A stretch of 6,100 nucleotides of DNA from Promethearchaeota archaeon (GTDB lineage: Archaea; Asgardarchaeota; Lokiarchaeia; Sigynarchaeales; SOKP01). Shown piece after piece: positions 1 to 4,826 of the stretch. Numbering within the stretch: position 1 is the first letter of the stretch; each line of letters starts with the position of its first letter. The notes beneath the pieces were generated by a model, which saw nothing but the letters and a program-made list of their open reading frames with translations, had not been told where the DNA came from and made no database searches. The translations under genes and the position numbers were made by a program. The stretch covers positions 1-6,100 of the forward strand of contig JAGXOB010000135.1 of the NCBI GenBank assembly GCA_019894735.1, in the 5' to 3' direction.

Positions 1-497
1 GTTATAGATAGCTTTGCTTTTTTTCTTGCTCTTATTAATTCTTTTTTAAATGGATTTCTTGGAGCAATATATTCTCTATCAATATATTTTAATCCTGTTG
101 AATCTTGGAATGTATAAAATAAACAATATTCGCATATATTAAACCAACTTCTTAAATTGCTTTTATCACTTGGATTTTTCCATGATAAACTTCTGAAATT
201 TCCTTTATCCCATATTATCATGCTATTGAAAATAAATTTAGTATTTTTCTTCAACCAATGTTGCAATTCTGCCATCTGCAAGAAATCGTTATGAAAAAAA
301 TAAAAACTCCCATTATCTTTGAGAATTCTTTCGCATTCTTTAAAAACCTTTCCCATCCATCCAATGTAATTATCAATCTTATCCCATTTTGCCTTTCCTA
401 TATTATAAGGAGGATCTATACATATTAAATCTATGCTATTATCTGGAATATCTTTCATTACTTCCAAACAATCGCCTTGTATTATTTTGTTTTTCAT
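1..497 (-). CDS. DNA methyltransferase, beta-class DPPY type (N6_N4_Mtase family), N-terminal part
   Basis: The gene starts at ATG 497-495 behind AAGGAG with 7 nt spacing and runs off the left edge, so 165 residues are visible. The N-terminus reads MKNKIIQGDCLEVMKDIPDN and is followed by DPPYNIG at residues 28-34. DPPY is catalytic motif IV of amino-methyltransferases and flips and methylates the base. Having DPPY near the N-terminus, with the SAM-binding FxGxG motif not yet reached, fits the beta class (PF01555). DPPY favours N6-adenine over N4-cytosine, but this is not proof. A WDKGN stretch at residues 96-100 also fits the family. In a phage such enzymes are usually solitary and protect DNA from host restriction or act in regulation; no restriction partner is visible. 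It follows a structured RNA and a possible terminator, so its expression may depend on read-through. Confidence 0.93.
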   Translation of the reverse strand, partial: MKNKIIQGDCLEVMKDIPDNSIDLICIDPPYNIGKAKWDKIDNYIGWMGKVFKECERILKDNGSFYFFHNDFLQMAELQHWLKKNTKFIFNSMIIWDKGNFRSLSWKNPSDKSNLRSWFNICEYCLFYTFQDSTGLKYIDREYIAPRNPFKKELIRARKKAKLSI

Positions 498-520
498 TCT
501 ATTTCTCCTTTATATTAAAA

Positions 521-550
521 ACACAAAAGATCGGGGAGCGACCGACCTCT
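521..550 (-). terminator. Candidate terminator or attenuator before the methyltransferase
   Basis: On the minus strand a 9-bp stem (550-542 with 534-526, including two G-U pairs) encloses a 7-nt loop and is followed by TTGTGTTTTT. The stem core GGTCGG/CCGATC is unusually GC-rich for this window. It would end the structured RNA, and the methyltransferase ribosome site begins only about 10 nt further on. It could instead be the last domain of the RNA. GAGCG at 671-667 is also exactly complementary to CGCTC at 540-536, so an alternative pairing that opens this hairpin is conceivable. Confidence 0.5.
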
Positions 551-731
551 CGTGCTTATATAGAAAAAGGGTTTCCCCTCTTACTAACTTTATGGTGGTT
601 AGGATTTGCACCTAACATGTTTGCTGTAGGAACCATTGAAGCCTTTATTTCTTCATTTTTTCGATCCGCTCATGGGGAACGTGGTTGCAAACTATATCCT
701 TCGTCACCGTCTACCTATTCCGGCACACCAT
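525..731 (-). ncRNA. Structured RNA with tRNA-like ends, possibly raiA-like (unconfirmed)
   Basis: This 323-nt gap between genes (498-820) holds dense complementarity on the minus strand. A 6-bp acceptor-like stem joins 731-726 to 597-592. A D-arm-like hairpin (724-721 with 709-706) has loop GAATAGGTAGA, close to a class II (Leu-type) tRNA D-loop. A 6-bp T-arm-like hairpin (616-611 with 603-598) has the 7-nt loop TGCAAAT. In place of an anticodon arm, GTTTGC (692-687) pairs with GCAAAC (624-619). This continues as AACCA/TGGTT (686-682 with 635-631), closing a junction with two hairpins (681-677/671-667 and 655-651/641-637). Downstream are a GAAA-capped hairpin (582-565) and a GC-rich hairpin (550-526). 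It cannot be a normal tRNA because no anticodon arm exists. Size (about 170-207 nt) and complexity suggest the raiA class of Firmicutes, but I recall that family only loosely. tmRNA features such as a tag ORF are not evident. Confidence 0.6.
565..582 (-). other. GAAA-tetraloop hairpin in the structured RNA
   Basis: Seven base pairs (582-576 with 571-565, one G-U) are closed by a GNRA loop GAAA at 575-572. The 3' strand is U-rich. It sits just after the tRNA-like 3' end and may be a docking hairpin of the RNA or a weak terminator. Confidence 0.55.
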
Positions 732-739
732 GATTATTT

Positions 740-768
740 TTTGTACTAAACTCAATATGAAAAGTTAA
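740..768 (-). promoter_or_regulatory. Possible sigma-A promoter for the structured RNA
   Basis: On the minus strand TTAACT (768-763) and TACAAA (745-740) are 17 nt apart, each matching four of six consensus bases. The predicted start, about 7 nt after the -10 box, falls at 732-731, the exact 5' end of the acceptor-like stem. That coincidence is the main support. The -35 box lies inside the terminator stem of the preceding gene. Confidence 0.4.
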
Positions 769-799
769 CTACTTTCCCTAGAGAAGTTTGTTAACTTTT
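760..799. terminator. Strong intrinsic terminator, possibly bidirectional, after the Tad1-like gene
   Basis: A perfect 10-bp inverted repeat (AAAAGTTAAC at 760-769 with GTTAACTTTT at 790-799) continues after a small internal loop as ACTT/AAGT (771-774 with 784-787) around a 9-nt loop. It begins 21 nt after the stop codon of the Tad1-like gene. The A and T runs at its ends let it work in either direction. It separates the protein-coding operon from the structured RNA, implying that the RNA has its own promoter. Confidence 0.75.
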
Positions 800-801
800 C
801 C

Positions 802-826
802 CCTTTTCGTTTGATAAAAATTATTT
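802..826. repeat. Diverged third copy of the intergenic direct repeat
   Basis: It matches the 25-bp repeat at 1189-1213 and 1478-1502 at 21 of 25 positions (differences at 808, 818, 823 and 826). It covers the stop codon of the Tad1-like gene, just as the copy at 1189-1213 covers the stop of the gene before it. Confidence 0.6.
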
Positions 827-1180
827 TATATCTGTTCCTAAAACATTTCTTTCTGCTCTATCTTCTACTCTTTTGTTGAGCCATAATAAAGCTTCTTCTA
901 TATGCGTTAATGCAATAGCATTTTCTCTAGTAGCAAAATCTCCTTTTTGAAATGACTGTAGTCTGTGTCTGCATATTTCAAGTAAGTCTGCGTCCAATAT
1001 ACCTGCAATACTTTCTTCATGAGTCCTTGCACCATTTTGAAATTGAATTTCACCTACAAGATTATTAGTCTCTCCAACTTGGTTTATATGATATATATGA
1101 TATGCGTTTCCATTACCTTTTTCATCCGCGACATGAACATTATTAAGTTTATTTCTTTTTTGAATTGTTTGTAATTCCAT
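821..1180 (-). CDS. tad1: Tad1/Acb2-family anti-defence protein (Thoeris/CBASS signal sponge)
   Basis: This 119-residue protein matches Tad1-type phage proteins over its length as I recall them. The N-terminal beta-rich part contains NNVHVADEKGNGNAYHIYHI (13-32) and IQFQNGAR (45-52). The C-terminal helical hairpin contains LLEICRHRLQSFQKGDFATR (66-85), then ENAIALTHIEEALLWLNKR (86-104) and VEDRAERNVLGT (105-116). That hairpin is the Acb2/Tad1 hairpin domain. Characterised Tad1 proteins are cytoplasmic oligomers that bind the cyclic ADP-ribose isomer signal of Thoeris, and some also bind CBASS cyclic nucleotides, without cleaving them. Conserved arginines R104, R108 and R111 are candidates for phosphate contacts (inference). 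AGGAGGT stands just before ATG 1180 and fixes the start. The gene follows a small Cys-rich gene and ends before a strong terminator. Which nucleotide it binds cannot be told from sequence. Confidence 0.82.
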   Translation of the reverse strand: MELQTIQKRNKLNNVHVADEKGNGNAYHIYHINQVGETNNLVGEIQFQNGARTHEESIAGILDADLLEICRHRLQSFQKGDFATRENAIALTHIEEALLWLNKRVEDRAERNVLGTDIK

Positions 1181-1188
1181 AATTACCT

Positions 1189-1213
1189 CCTTTTTGTTTG
1201 ATAAGAATTTTTA
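1189..1213. repeat. 25-bp direct repeat, copy 1
   Basis: It is identical to 1478-1502. On the minus strand it starts with the TAA stop of the Cys-rich gene and ends inside the ribosome site of the Tad1-like gene, so it fills the whole gene junction. Confidence 0.9.
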
Positions 1214-1468
1214 CGGTGGATATGCTTTTTCACTTAAATGAAATTTACATTTGATAAAAACTGATTGATAATCTGTAAGAGTAAGCTCTTTGGAACTCAC
1301 TTCACCTTTACAATCTCTAGATATAACTATTATTTGTTCTGTCTCAATTTCCGTATCACTCAACCCACGCTCTTGATTGCCTACCAATTCGTTTAGATGT
1401 TCTGTGTTTTGTATATATTCTTCTTTATATTTGCATACATCTTTTTTAATGCAATTTTCGCAAGACAT
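1211..1468 (-). CDS. Small cysteine-rich (putative zinc-binding) phage protein
   Basis: This 85-residue protein has an N-terminal cluster C3-x2-C6-x5-C12 (SCENCIKKDVCKYKEEY) and later C53 and C74, the last in KCKFHLSEK. The N-terminal arrangement looks like half of a zinc-binding knuckle, possibly completed by C74 and H76. No catalytic family is recognised; small CENC-starting proteins are common in Firmicute phages. The ATG at 1468 has AAGGGGG 6 nt upstream, a somewhat imperfect ribosome site. It lies between two identical 25-bp repeats, and its stop codon is in one of them. Position just before a Tad1-like gene makes an accessory or anti-defence role conceivable, but nothing in the protein shows it. 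Confidence 0.78.
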   Translation of the reverse strand: MSCENCIKKDVCKYKEEYIQNTEHLNELVGNQERGLSDTEIETEQIIVISRDCKGEVSSKELTLTDYQSVFIKCKFHLSEKAYPP

Positions 1469-1477
1469 GAAATACCC

Positions 1478-1502
1478 CCTTTTTGTTTGATAAGAATTTT
1501 TA
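1478..1502. repeat. 25-bp direct repeat, copy 2
   Basis: Exact copy of 1189-1213, placed immediately upstream of the Cys-rich gene and running into its ribosome site. Here the TAA at its edge does not end any supported gene, which suggests the repeat came with the cassette boundary. Confidence 0.9.
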
Positions 1503-1503
1503 A

Positions 1504-1551
1504 GGGACTAAACCCCAGCTCTTTTCGATTCTATAGGAGAAATATAGTCCC
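1504..1551 (-). promoter_or_regulatory. Leader hairpin with alternative pairings
   Basis: GGGACTA (1551-1545) pairs perfectly with TAGTCCC (1510-1504) around a 34-nt loop. Inside, CTATA at 1547-1543 can instead pair with TATAG at 1535-1531 across a 7-nt loop, using the CTA of the outer stem. The two folds partly exclude each other, as in attenuators. There is no good U-tract and no riboswitch class is recognised. It leads into the repeat and the Cys-rich gene. Confidence 0.4.
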
Positions 1552-1562
1552 CGCCCTACTAG

Positions 1563-1580
1563 ACAAAATAAACATTTTGT
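1563..1580. other. Short perfect hairpin after the terminase small subunit
   Basis: ACAAAAT (1563-1569) and ATTTTGT (1574-1580) form a 7-bp stem with a 4-nt loop, 16 nt past the terminase stop. It lacks a following U-tract on the minus strand, so it is a weak terminator at best, or an RNA-stabilising stem. Confidence 0.4.
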
Positions 1581-1596
1581 GACATTCAGATTAGTA

Positions 1597-2034
1597 TTAT
1601 CCTTGTAAGCTAGTCGTATCAATGCTTTTATTGTTTCTATCTTTCTTTAATTCTTCTAATTTAAGCTTGATATCGTCATGCTTAAGCTGTTCTGGTTGAT
1701 TAGCAACTACTTCAAAACTATCCTTCCATCCAAAGTTATTCTTGAGATTGAAGATTGAACCTATTGGATTCGTTGTGCCAGAGAGCAATCCTTCCTCTAC
1801 ATAATTCTCTACTTTCATCTTAGCCTTTTTAATCGTGTCGGCGTAGTCTTGTTTTTTACTATATTCCCACCATGTATCTCTGCATATATCGAGGAAAACA
1901 CAAATACCTGTTATAGTATAAGGCTTTAGTTTTTCGTCCATCAGTTTACGTTCTTTGTTTAGATAGTCTACATACGTAAAGTATTCATCTATTTTCAATT
2001 TTAGTCTATCTGGTTTGTATTTAAGTGCAGTCAT
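1597..2034 (-). CDS. terS: Phage terminase small subunit (DNA-packaging gp3-like)
   Basis: This 145-residue protein resembles the gp3/TerS packaging family. A helix-turn-helix-like region near YTITGICVFLDICRDTWWEY (residues 40-59) is followed by an acidic/basic helix DTIKKAKMKVENYVEEGLLS and then GSIFNLKNNFGWKD (about 93-106), the last a recurrent signature of these proteins. TerS oligomers recognise the pac or cos site on phage DNA and load the large subunit. I choose ATG 2034-2032 because AAAGGTGAT sits 6 nt upstream; a GTG at 2043 would lie inside that ribosome site. The preceding gene stops at 2040, so the two are translationally coupled. The C-terminus is charged and ends with a Ser/Thr-rich tail. 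The large subunit is not next in line, which is unusual. Confidence 0.85.
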   Translation of the reverse strand: MTALKYKPDRLKLKIDEYFTYVDYLNKERKLMDEKLKPYTITGICVFLDICRDTWWEYSKKQDYADTIKKAKMKVENYVEEGLLSGTTNPIGSIFNLKNNFGWKDSFEVVANQPEQLKHDDIKLKLEELKKDRNNKSIDTTSLQG

Positions 2035-2039
2035 GTTAA

Positions 2040-2603
2040 TCACCTTTCCTTTAATATCGTAAAGAAGTTATAATAAAAGTCATATAGTTCTTTATCATTC
2101 TCGAAACTGTATTGTTCTATCTTAGGGTTCTCGTTTAGATTGGATGATGTTTCTAACACATAGTAGTTATCATCAGTACACATTAGTATTATCTTTGAAT
2201 GATTATTAATTACTATTTTCTCCCAACCATTTGTTTTGCATACTTCTTCAAACTTACTATAATAGTTATACTTATCTTTCTTTTTATTATCCTCTTTCAT
2301 AATAGAGCTTAAGAAGAATGTAGCTTTATCTAATTTCCCTGCTTGTTTTAATCTTGCTAAATGTATGAATTGTTTTTCTCCTATCCTTAGAGTACTTGCA
2401 GTTAATTCTTTTATGTTCTCTTTCTGTGCTACTAGTGATATGAAGCTTATTGATGAAAATCCTCCATCAAAGCTAATTAATTTTACACATTCATCTTTTA
2501 ACGGTAAACACTGATTTAATATTTTATCCAAACTTATTATGCTTTTGCTTATTTTAAAAAACTTCTTCTTTTTAGATTTTACTCTTCTCGTTAACCCTTC
2601 CAT
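2040..2603 (-). CDS. Phospholipase D-like (single HxK motif) nuclease-fold protein
   Basis: This 187-residue protein has the features of short PLD-superfamily proteins found in phages. After a very basic N-terminus (residues 5-19) comes LISFDGGFSSISFI (42-55). The motif NNHSKIIL with H135 and K137 is followed by TSSNLNENPKIEQY (152-165), equivalent to the GSxN element. Catalytic PLD enzymes use HxKx4D; here the expected Asp position is Cys142, with D144 and D145 just after it, so activity is uncertain. A single HKD-type half would need to dimerise, as in Nuc-like nucleases. AGGAG precedes ATG 2603. It overlaps the ribosome site of the terminase small subunit, suggesting a role near packaging or DNA processing (inference). 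Confidence 0.78.
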   Translation of the reverse strand: MEGLTRRVKSKKKKFFKISKSIISLDKILNQCLPLKDECVKLISFDGGFSSISFISLVAQKENIKELTASTLRIGEKQFIHLARLKQAGKLDKATFFLSSIMKEDNKKKDKYNYYSKFEEVCKTNGWEKIVINNHSKIILMCTDDNYYVLETSSNLNENPKIEQYSFENDKELYDFYYNFFTILKER

Positions 2604-2679
2604 AATCTCCTACCTCTTTAATAAGTTGTTTTAATTCTTTTTTAAATTGTCCACATTCATAATATCTAATTATTATCAT
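2572..2679 (-). CDS. Possible 35-residue small ORF before the PLD-like gene
   Basis: ATG 2679-2677 follows AGGGAG with 5 nt spacing and opens a 35-codon frame (MIIIRYYECGQFKKELKQL...) that overlaps the start of the PLD-like gene by 32 nt in another frame. It would fill the otherwise empty gap at 2604-2731. The predicted peptide is a short basic helix. A good ribosome site and the overlapping style typical of this operon support it; its small size and lack of recognisable homology do not. It may merely couple translation. Confidence 0.35.
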   Translation of the reverse strand: MIIIRYYECGQFKKELKQLIKEVGDYGRVNEKSKI

Positions 2680-2731
2680 CTATCTCCCTAATGATATATT
2701 CATATATAAAATCAATCATCTGCTATTAGAT

Positions 2732-2914
2732 TTAATTAAAAAAGGTATCTATAAGAAATTCGATTTCTTCAATTTTTATTTCTCCATTTTTCTCTTTATT
2801 CACTATATATTCCGTTCCACATATACAAGTTATTCGATGATTTTTTAATGTCAATAACTTAAATGAAGCTATATTTGCAATAGTTTTTCCACATTGTTTA
2901 CATTTAAGTTCCAT
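2732..2914 (-). CDS. Small zinc-ribbon protein
   Basis: This 60-residue protein has CKQCGK at residues 5-10 and CICG at 30-33, a CxxC...CxC pattern within beta-strand-like sequence typical of a zinc beta-ribbon. The C-terminal half is acidic (IKIEEIEF). Such ribbons often bind nucleic acid or join larger complexes, but no specific family is recognised. AGGTGAT lies just upstream of ATG 2914, and the gene follows the aminotransferase stop by 13 nt, so it is in the same operon. About 50 nt after its stop there is no clear terminator. Confidence 0.78.
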   Translation of the reverse strand: MELKCKQCGKTIANIASFKLLTLKNHRITCICGTEYIVNKEKNGEIKIEEIEFLIDTFFN

Positions 2915-2927
2915 GTATCACCTACCT

Positions 2928-4001
2928 TTATAATGTTTCCTTATGCCAAGCTAAAATAATATTTTCTTCAACTTTTTGGCATGTAGGACATTGTTCTTGG
3001 TCATATCCTAGTTGCTTAAAAAGCGGTAGTTTAAAAAGCGGTGTAATATAATGTCGTTTTAAATTAAATTTGCTTGAACTTCTTGACATATCATCGTCCT
3101 TTATATTCCAAGCATATCTATAAAACGCATGCTCACATTCAGATCTTACTTTTACATTAAAATATTTAGAATCTTCTTGTGATTTCTTTACTATTCCATC
3201 TAGTTTCTTTAACTGTTCTCTTGCTATTGCTGCAGATAGTTCTGTCATTCTTAGATTCATTCCAATTAAATTATATTCTAAAATTTTACTTTTCATCGGC
3301 AATGTTTCTTCATCTTCTTTTATGTCGATATCATTAATTACTGCTTCTGCATGATTTATTGATAATCTTAGTTTTATAGCTAAATCGTCATCGTTTGTAA
3401 CAACTATTCCACCTTCACCACATTGTATAGGTTTATGTACATTTAGACTAAATACTCCAATGTCTCCTAATGTTCCAGCAAATTTACCTTTATGTTTTGC
3501 TCCTGATGCTTGAGCTACATCTTCTATTACATATATCTTATGACCGTATTCTTTTCCTTTACGTTTAGCTATTTCATTTATTGCATCTCTGTCATAAGGT
3601 TGGCCGAATAAGTCGACAACCATAATAGCCTTTGTACGTTCTGTAATTCGTTCCTCTACGCTTTTAGGGTCTAAGCAATAGTAGTCTTCCTCTATATCAG
3701 CAAATACTGGCTTAGCCCCAAACAAAATCGGTATAGAAGCACTACATGTCATACTATATGGTGTTACTATAACTTCATCATCTGAATTTAATCCGATTGC
3801 ATTACATGCTGCCCATAATCCACTGGTAGCACTATTGCAAGAGATACTATGTTTAACTCCAAAGTATTTAGCCCATTCTTTCTCTAAAGCTTTTATTTCT
3901 TCTCCACCGTAGAATGCATTACTCCAATTCCCTTGATATTTACTAAGAATACCTCTATCCATTACTCTTAAAACTGCATTTCTCTCTTCGCTCCCAATCA
4001 T
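2928..4001 (-). CDS. DegT/DnrJ/EryC1/StrS-family PLP sugar aminotransferase
   Basis: This 357-residue protein transfers an amino group, usually from glutamate, to a keto sugar, giving an amino sugar. Fold-type I signatures are clear. SCNSATSGLWAA (54-65) binds the cofactor phosphate. EDVAQASGAK (160-169) carries the Asp that contacts the pyridine nitrogen. FSLNVHKPIQCGEGG (184-198) contains K190, the Schiff-base lysine. NLRMTELSAAIA (249-260) is the usual substrate-loop helix. I choose ATG 4001 with GGAGG 9 nt upstream; an in-frame ATG at 4034 lies well inside the previous gene. The C-terminus stops at NIILAWHKETL, roughly 15-25 residues short of many family members. With the upstream Gfo/Idh/MocA gene it recalls 3-keto then 3-amino sugar pairs such as WlbA/WlbE or NtdC/NtdA. 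The exact sugar is unknown. Confidence 0.92.
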   Translation of the reverse strand: MIGSEERNAVLRVMDRGILSKYQGNWSNAFYGGEEIKALEKEWAKYFGVKHSISCNSATSGLWAACNAIGLNSDDEVIVTPYSMTCSASIPILFGAKPVFADIEEDYYCLDPKSVEERITERTKAIMVVDLFGQPYDRDAINEIAKRKGKEYGHKIYVIEDVAQASGAKHKGKFAGTLGDIGVFSLNVHKPIQCGEGGIVVTNDDDLAIKLRLSINHAEAVINDIDIKEDEETLPMKSKILEYNLIGMNLRMTELSAAIAREQLKKLDGIVKKSQEDSKYFNVKVRSECEHAFYRYAWNIKDDDMSRSSSKFNLKRHYITPLFKLPLFKQLGYDQEQCPTCQKVEENIILAWHKETL

Positions 4002-4003
4002 TA

Positions 4004-4291
4004 TTATTTTCCTCCATTCAAGCATTGTGTGCATTTATATGGCAAATCATCTTTTGGATCAATTTTTAGTTTTTGCTTAAATAACATACATTCTGCTATT
4101 GCAAACTTAGAAAATAAATAACTTCCATTTTTTGTAGCGTTTTCGGCTTTAATTCTGTTTTCATCTGGTATGAATGTTGATGTCTTGAATCTGCAATGAT
4201 TAAAATCAACAAGCATATGTCCTTCTTTATTTACTACTATTGTACATTTATTCCCGTCTGGAACTTCATATTGAGCTGTTATTTTAGCCAT
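4004..4291 (-). CDS. Hypothetical small phage protein
   Basis: This 95-residue protein is not recognised. It begins MAKITAQYEVPDGNKCTIVV, looks beta-rich in the first half and ends with KCTQCLNGGK, so C88 and C91 may bind metal. ATG 4291 has GAGGAG 7 nt upstream; an in-frame TTG further out (4312) is less likely. The last codons GGA GGA provide the ribosome site of the aminotransferase, whose start lies 3 nt after this stop, so the two are coupled. Its place between the sugar genes may mean a role with them, or it may be an unrelated phage gene. Confidence 0.78.
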   Translation of the reverse strand: MAKITAQYEVPDGNKCTIVVNKEGHMLVDFNHCRFKTSTFIPDENRIKAENATKNGSYLFSKFAIAECMLFKQKLKIDPKDDLPYKCTQCLNGGK

Positions 4292-4305
4292 TGTCTCGCT
4301 CCTCG

Positions 4306-4322
4306 ATACCAATCATTTTATT
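4306..4322. repeat. 17-bp direct repeat, copy A (decoy start)
   Basis: Identical to 4553-4569. It spans the stop codon of the 81-residue protein and contains an ATG (4316-4314) that opens only a 10-codon frame ending at 4284. Confidence 0.75.
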
Positions 4323-4563
4323 TTTCCTCCAATTTCGCACCAAATAATTGAAATATTTCTTTGACTCCTTCTATCCTCCATAATTCATTTAGGAAACTTA
4401 TAAAACTTTCTTCTGTCGTCAGCTCTTCAAGTTCATTTTTATTGAATCTTTTGATTTTCATTCTAGGTTTCATCGGAAGTATTAATCTTCCTCCCATAAA
4501 ATCTTCAATAATTAATTTTCTATTATTGTTATTGTTATTCAACTCTAAATCAATACCAATCAT
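4318..4563 (-). CDS. Hypothetical small phage protein with an Asn run
   Basis: This 81-residue protein is not recognised. It starts MIGIDLELNNNNNNRKLIIE; the six asparagines come from alternating AAT/AAC codons, a short hexanucleotide repeat that would not shift frame. A GGRLILPMKPRMKIKRF segment follows, then an acidic helical half (ELEELTTEESFISFLNEL) ending in GAKLEEK. AAGGAG is 8 nt upstream of ATG 4563. The start region is copied just after its own stop codon (17 identical bases). Small proteins of this shape are frequent among phage late-early genes, but no function is claimed. Confidence 0.75.
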   Translation of the reverse strand: MIGIDLELNNNNNNRKLIIEDFMGGRLILPMKPRMKIKRFNKNELEELTTEESFISFLNELWRIEGVKEIFQLFGAKLEEK

Positions 4564-4569
4564 TTTATT
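4553..4569. repeat. 17-bp direct repeat, copy B (true start region)
   Basis: It contains the real ATG (4563-4561) of the 81-residue protein. The copy at 4306-4322 looks like a duplicated translation start. Confidence 0.75.
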
Positions 4570-4577
4570 CGCTCCTT

Positions 4578-4826
4578 TTAAATCTCGAAATATTCAATAT
4601 CTTTATAATTATTTATGTATTCTTGACATAATTTTTTTCTTAGTTCATCAAATTCTTCTTGCTGTTTTTCGTCTTCAAATTTGAATGTCCATCTTGTTGA
4701 TCCATCTCCATCAGCATAAACTTTAAAAGATGCACTATGCCCAACATTTCCCAATAGTTCAATCCATGCAAGCATATTAATTAGATGCTCTTCCTGTCCA
4801 TTGCCACAAATTTCAATTTTCATCAT
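4578..4826 (-). CDS. Hypothetical small phage protein (GNG...DGDGS type)
   Basis: This 82-residue protein reads MMKIEICGNGQEEHLINMLA at its start, followed by WIELLGNVGHSASFKVYADG and DGSTRWTFKF, then a charged helix DEKQQEEFDELRKKL. It resembles small conserved phage proteins with a GNG...DGDGS pattern, but I know no function. The acidic DGDGS loop could bind a metal. GGGAG precedes two consecutive ATGs (4826 and 4823); the second has the better spacing. The first ATG overlaps the stop codon of the oxidoreductase (ATGA), so translation is coupled to the sugar genes. Confidence 0.77.
   Translation of the reverse strand: MMKIEICGNGQEEHLINMLAWIELLGNVGHSASFKVYADGDGSTRWTFKFEDEKQQEEFDELRKKLCQEYINNYKDIEYFEI

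Noticed and set aside
592..731. A tRNA-Leu gene or an intron-split tRNA
   Set aside because: D- and T-like arms are present, but no anticodon stem-loop can be built, and the 80-odd bases between them fold as their own branched stem. Nothing matching a group I intron core was seen.
389..733. Plus-strand 114-codon open frame
   Set aside because: It covers the methyltransferase start in the opposite sense and the structured RNA, has no ribosome site, and its codons reflect RNA stem bases. It is best read as a shadow of the RNA.
1397..1582. Plus-strand 61-codon open frame
   Set aside because: Antisense to the Cys-rich gene and the leader hairpin, with no ribosome site.
2666..2719. 17-codon minus-strand ORF after the zinc-ribbon gene
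   Set aside because: No ribosome site, very short, AT-rich sequence where such frames occur by chance.
4518..4540. AAT/AAC hexanucleotide tract as a phase-variation switch
   Set aside because: The unit is six bases, so slippage keeps the frame; the tract is also very short.
4361..4684. Plus-strand hydrophobic 107-codon open frame
   Set aside because: Antisense shadow of two minus-strand genes; the hydrophobic Leu/Ile run is the complement of Asn- and Lys-rich codons.
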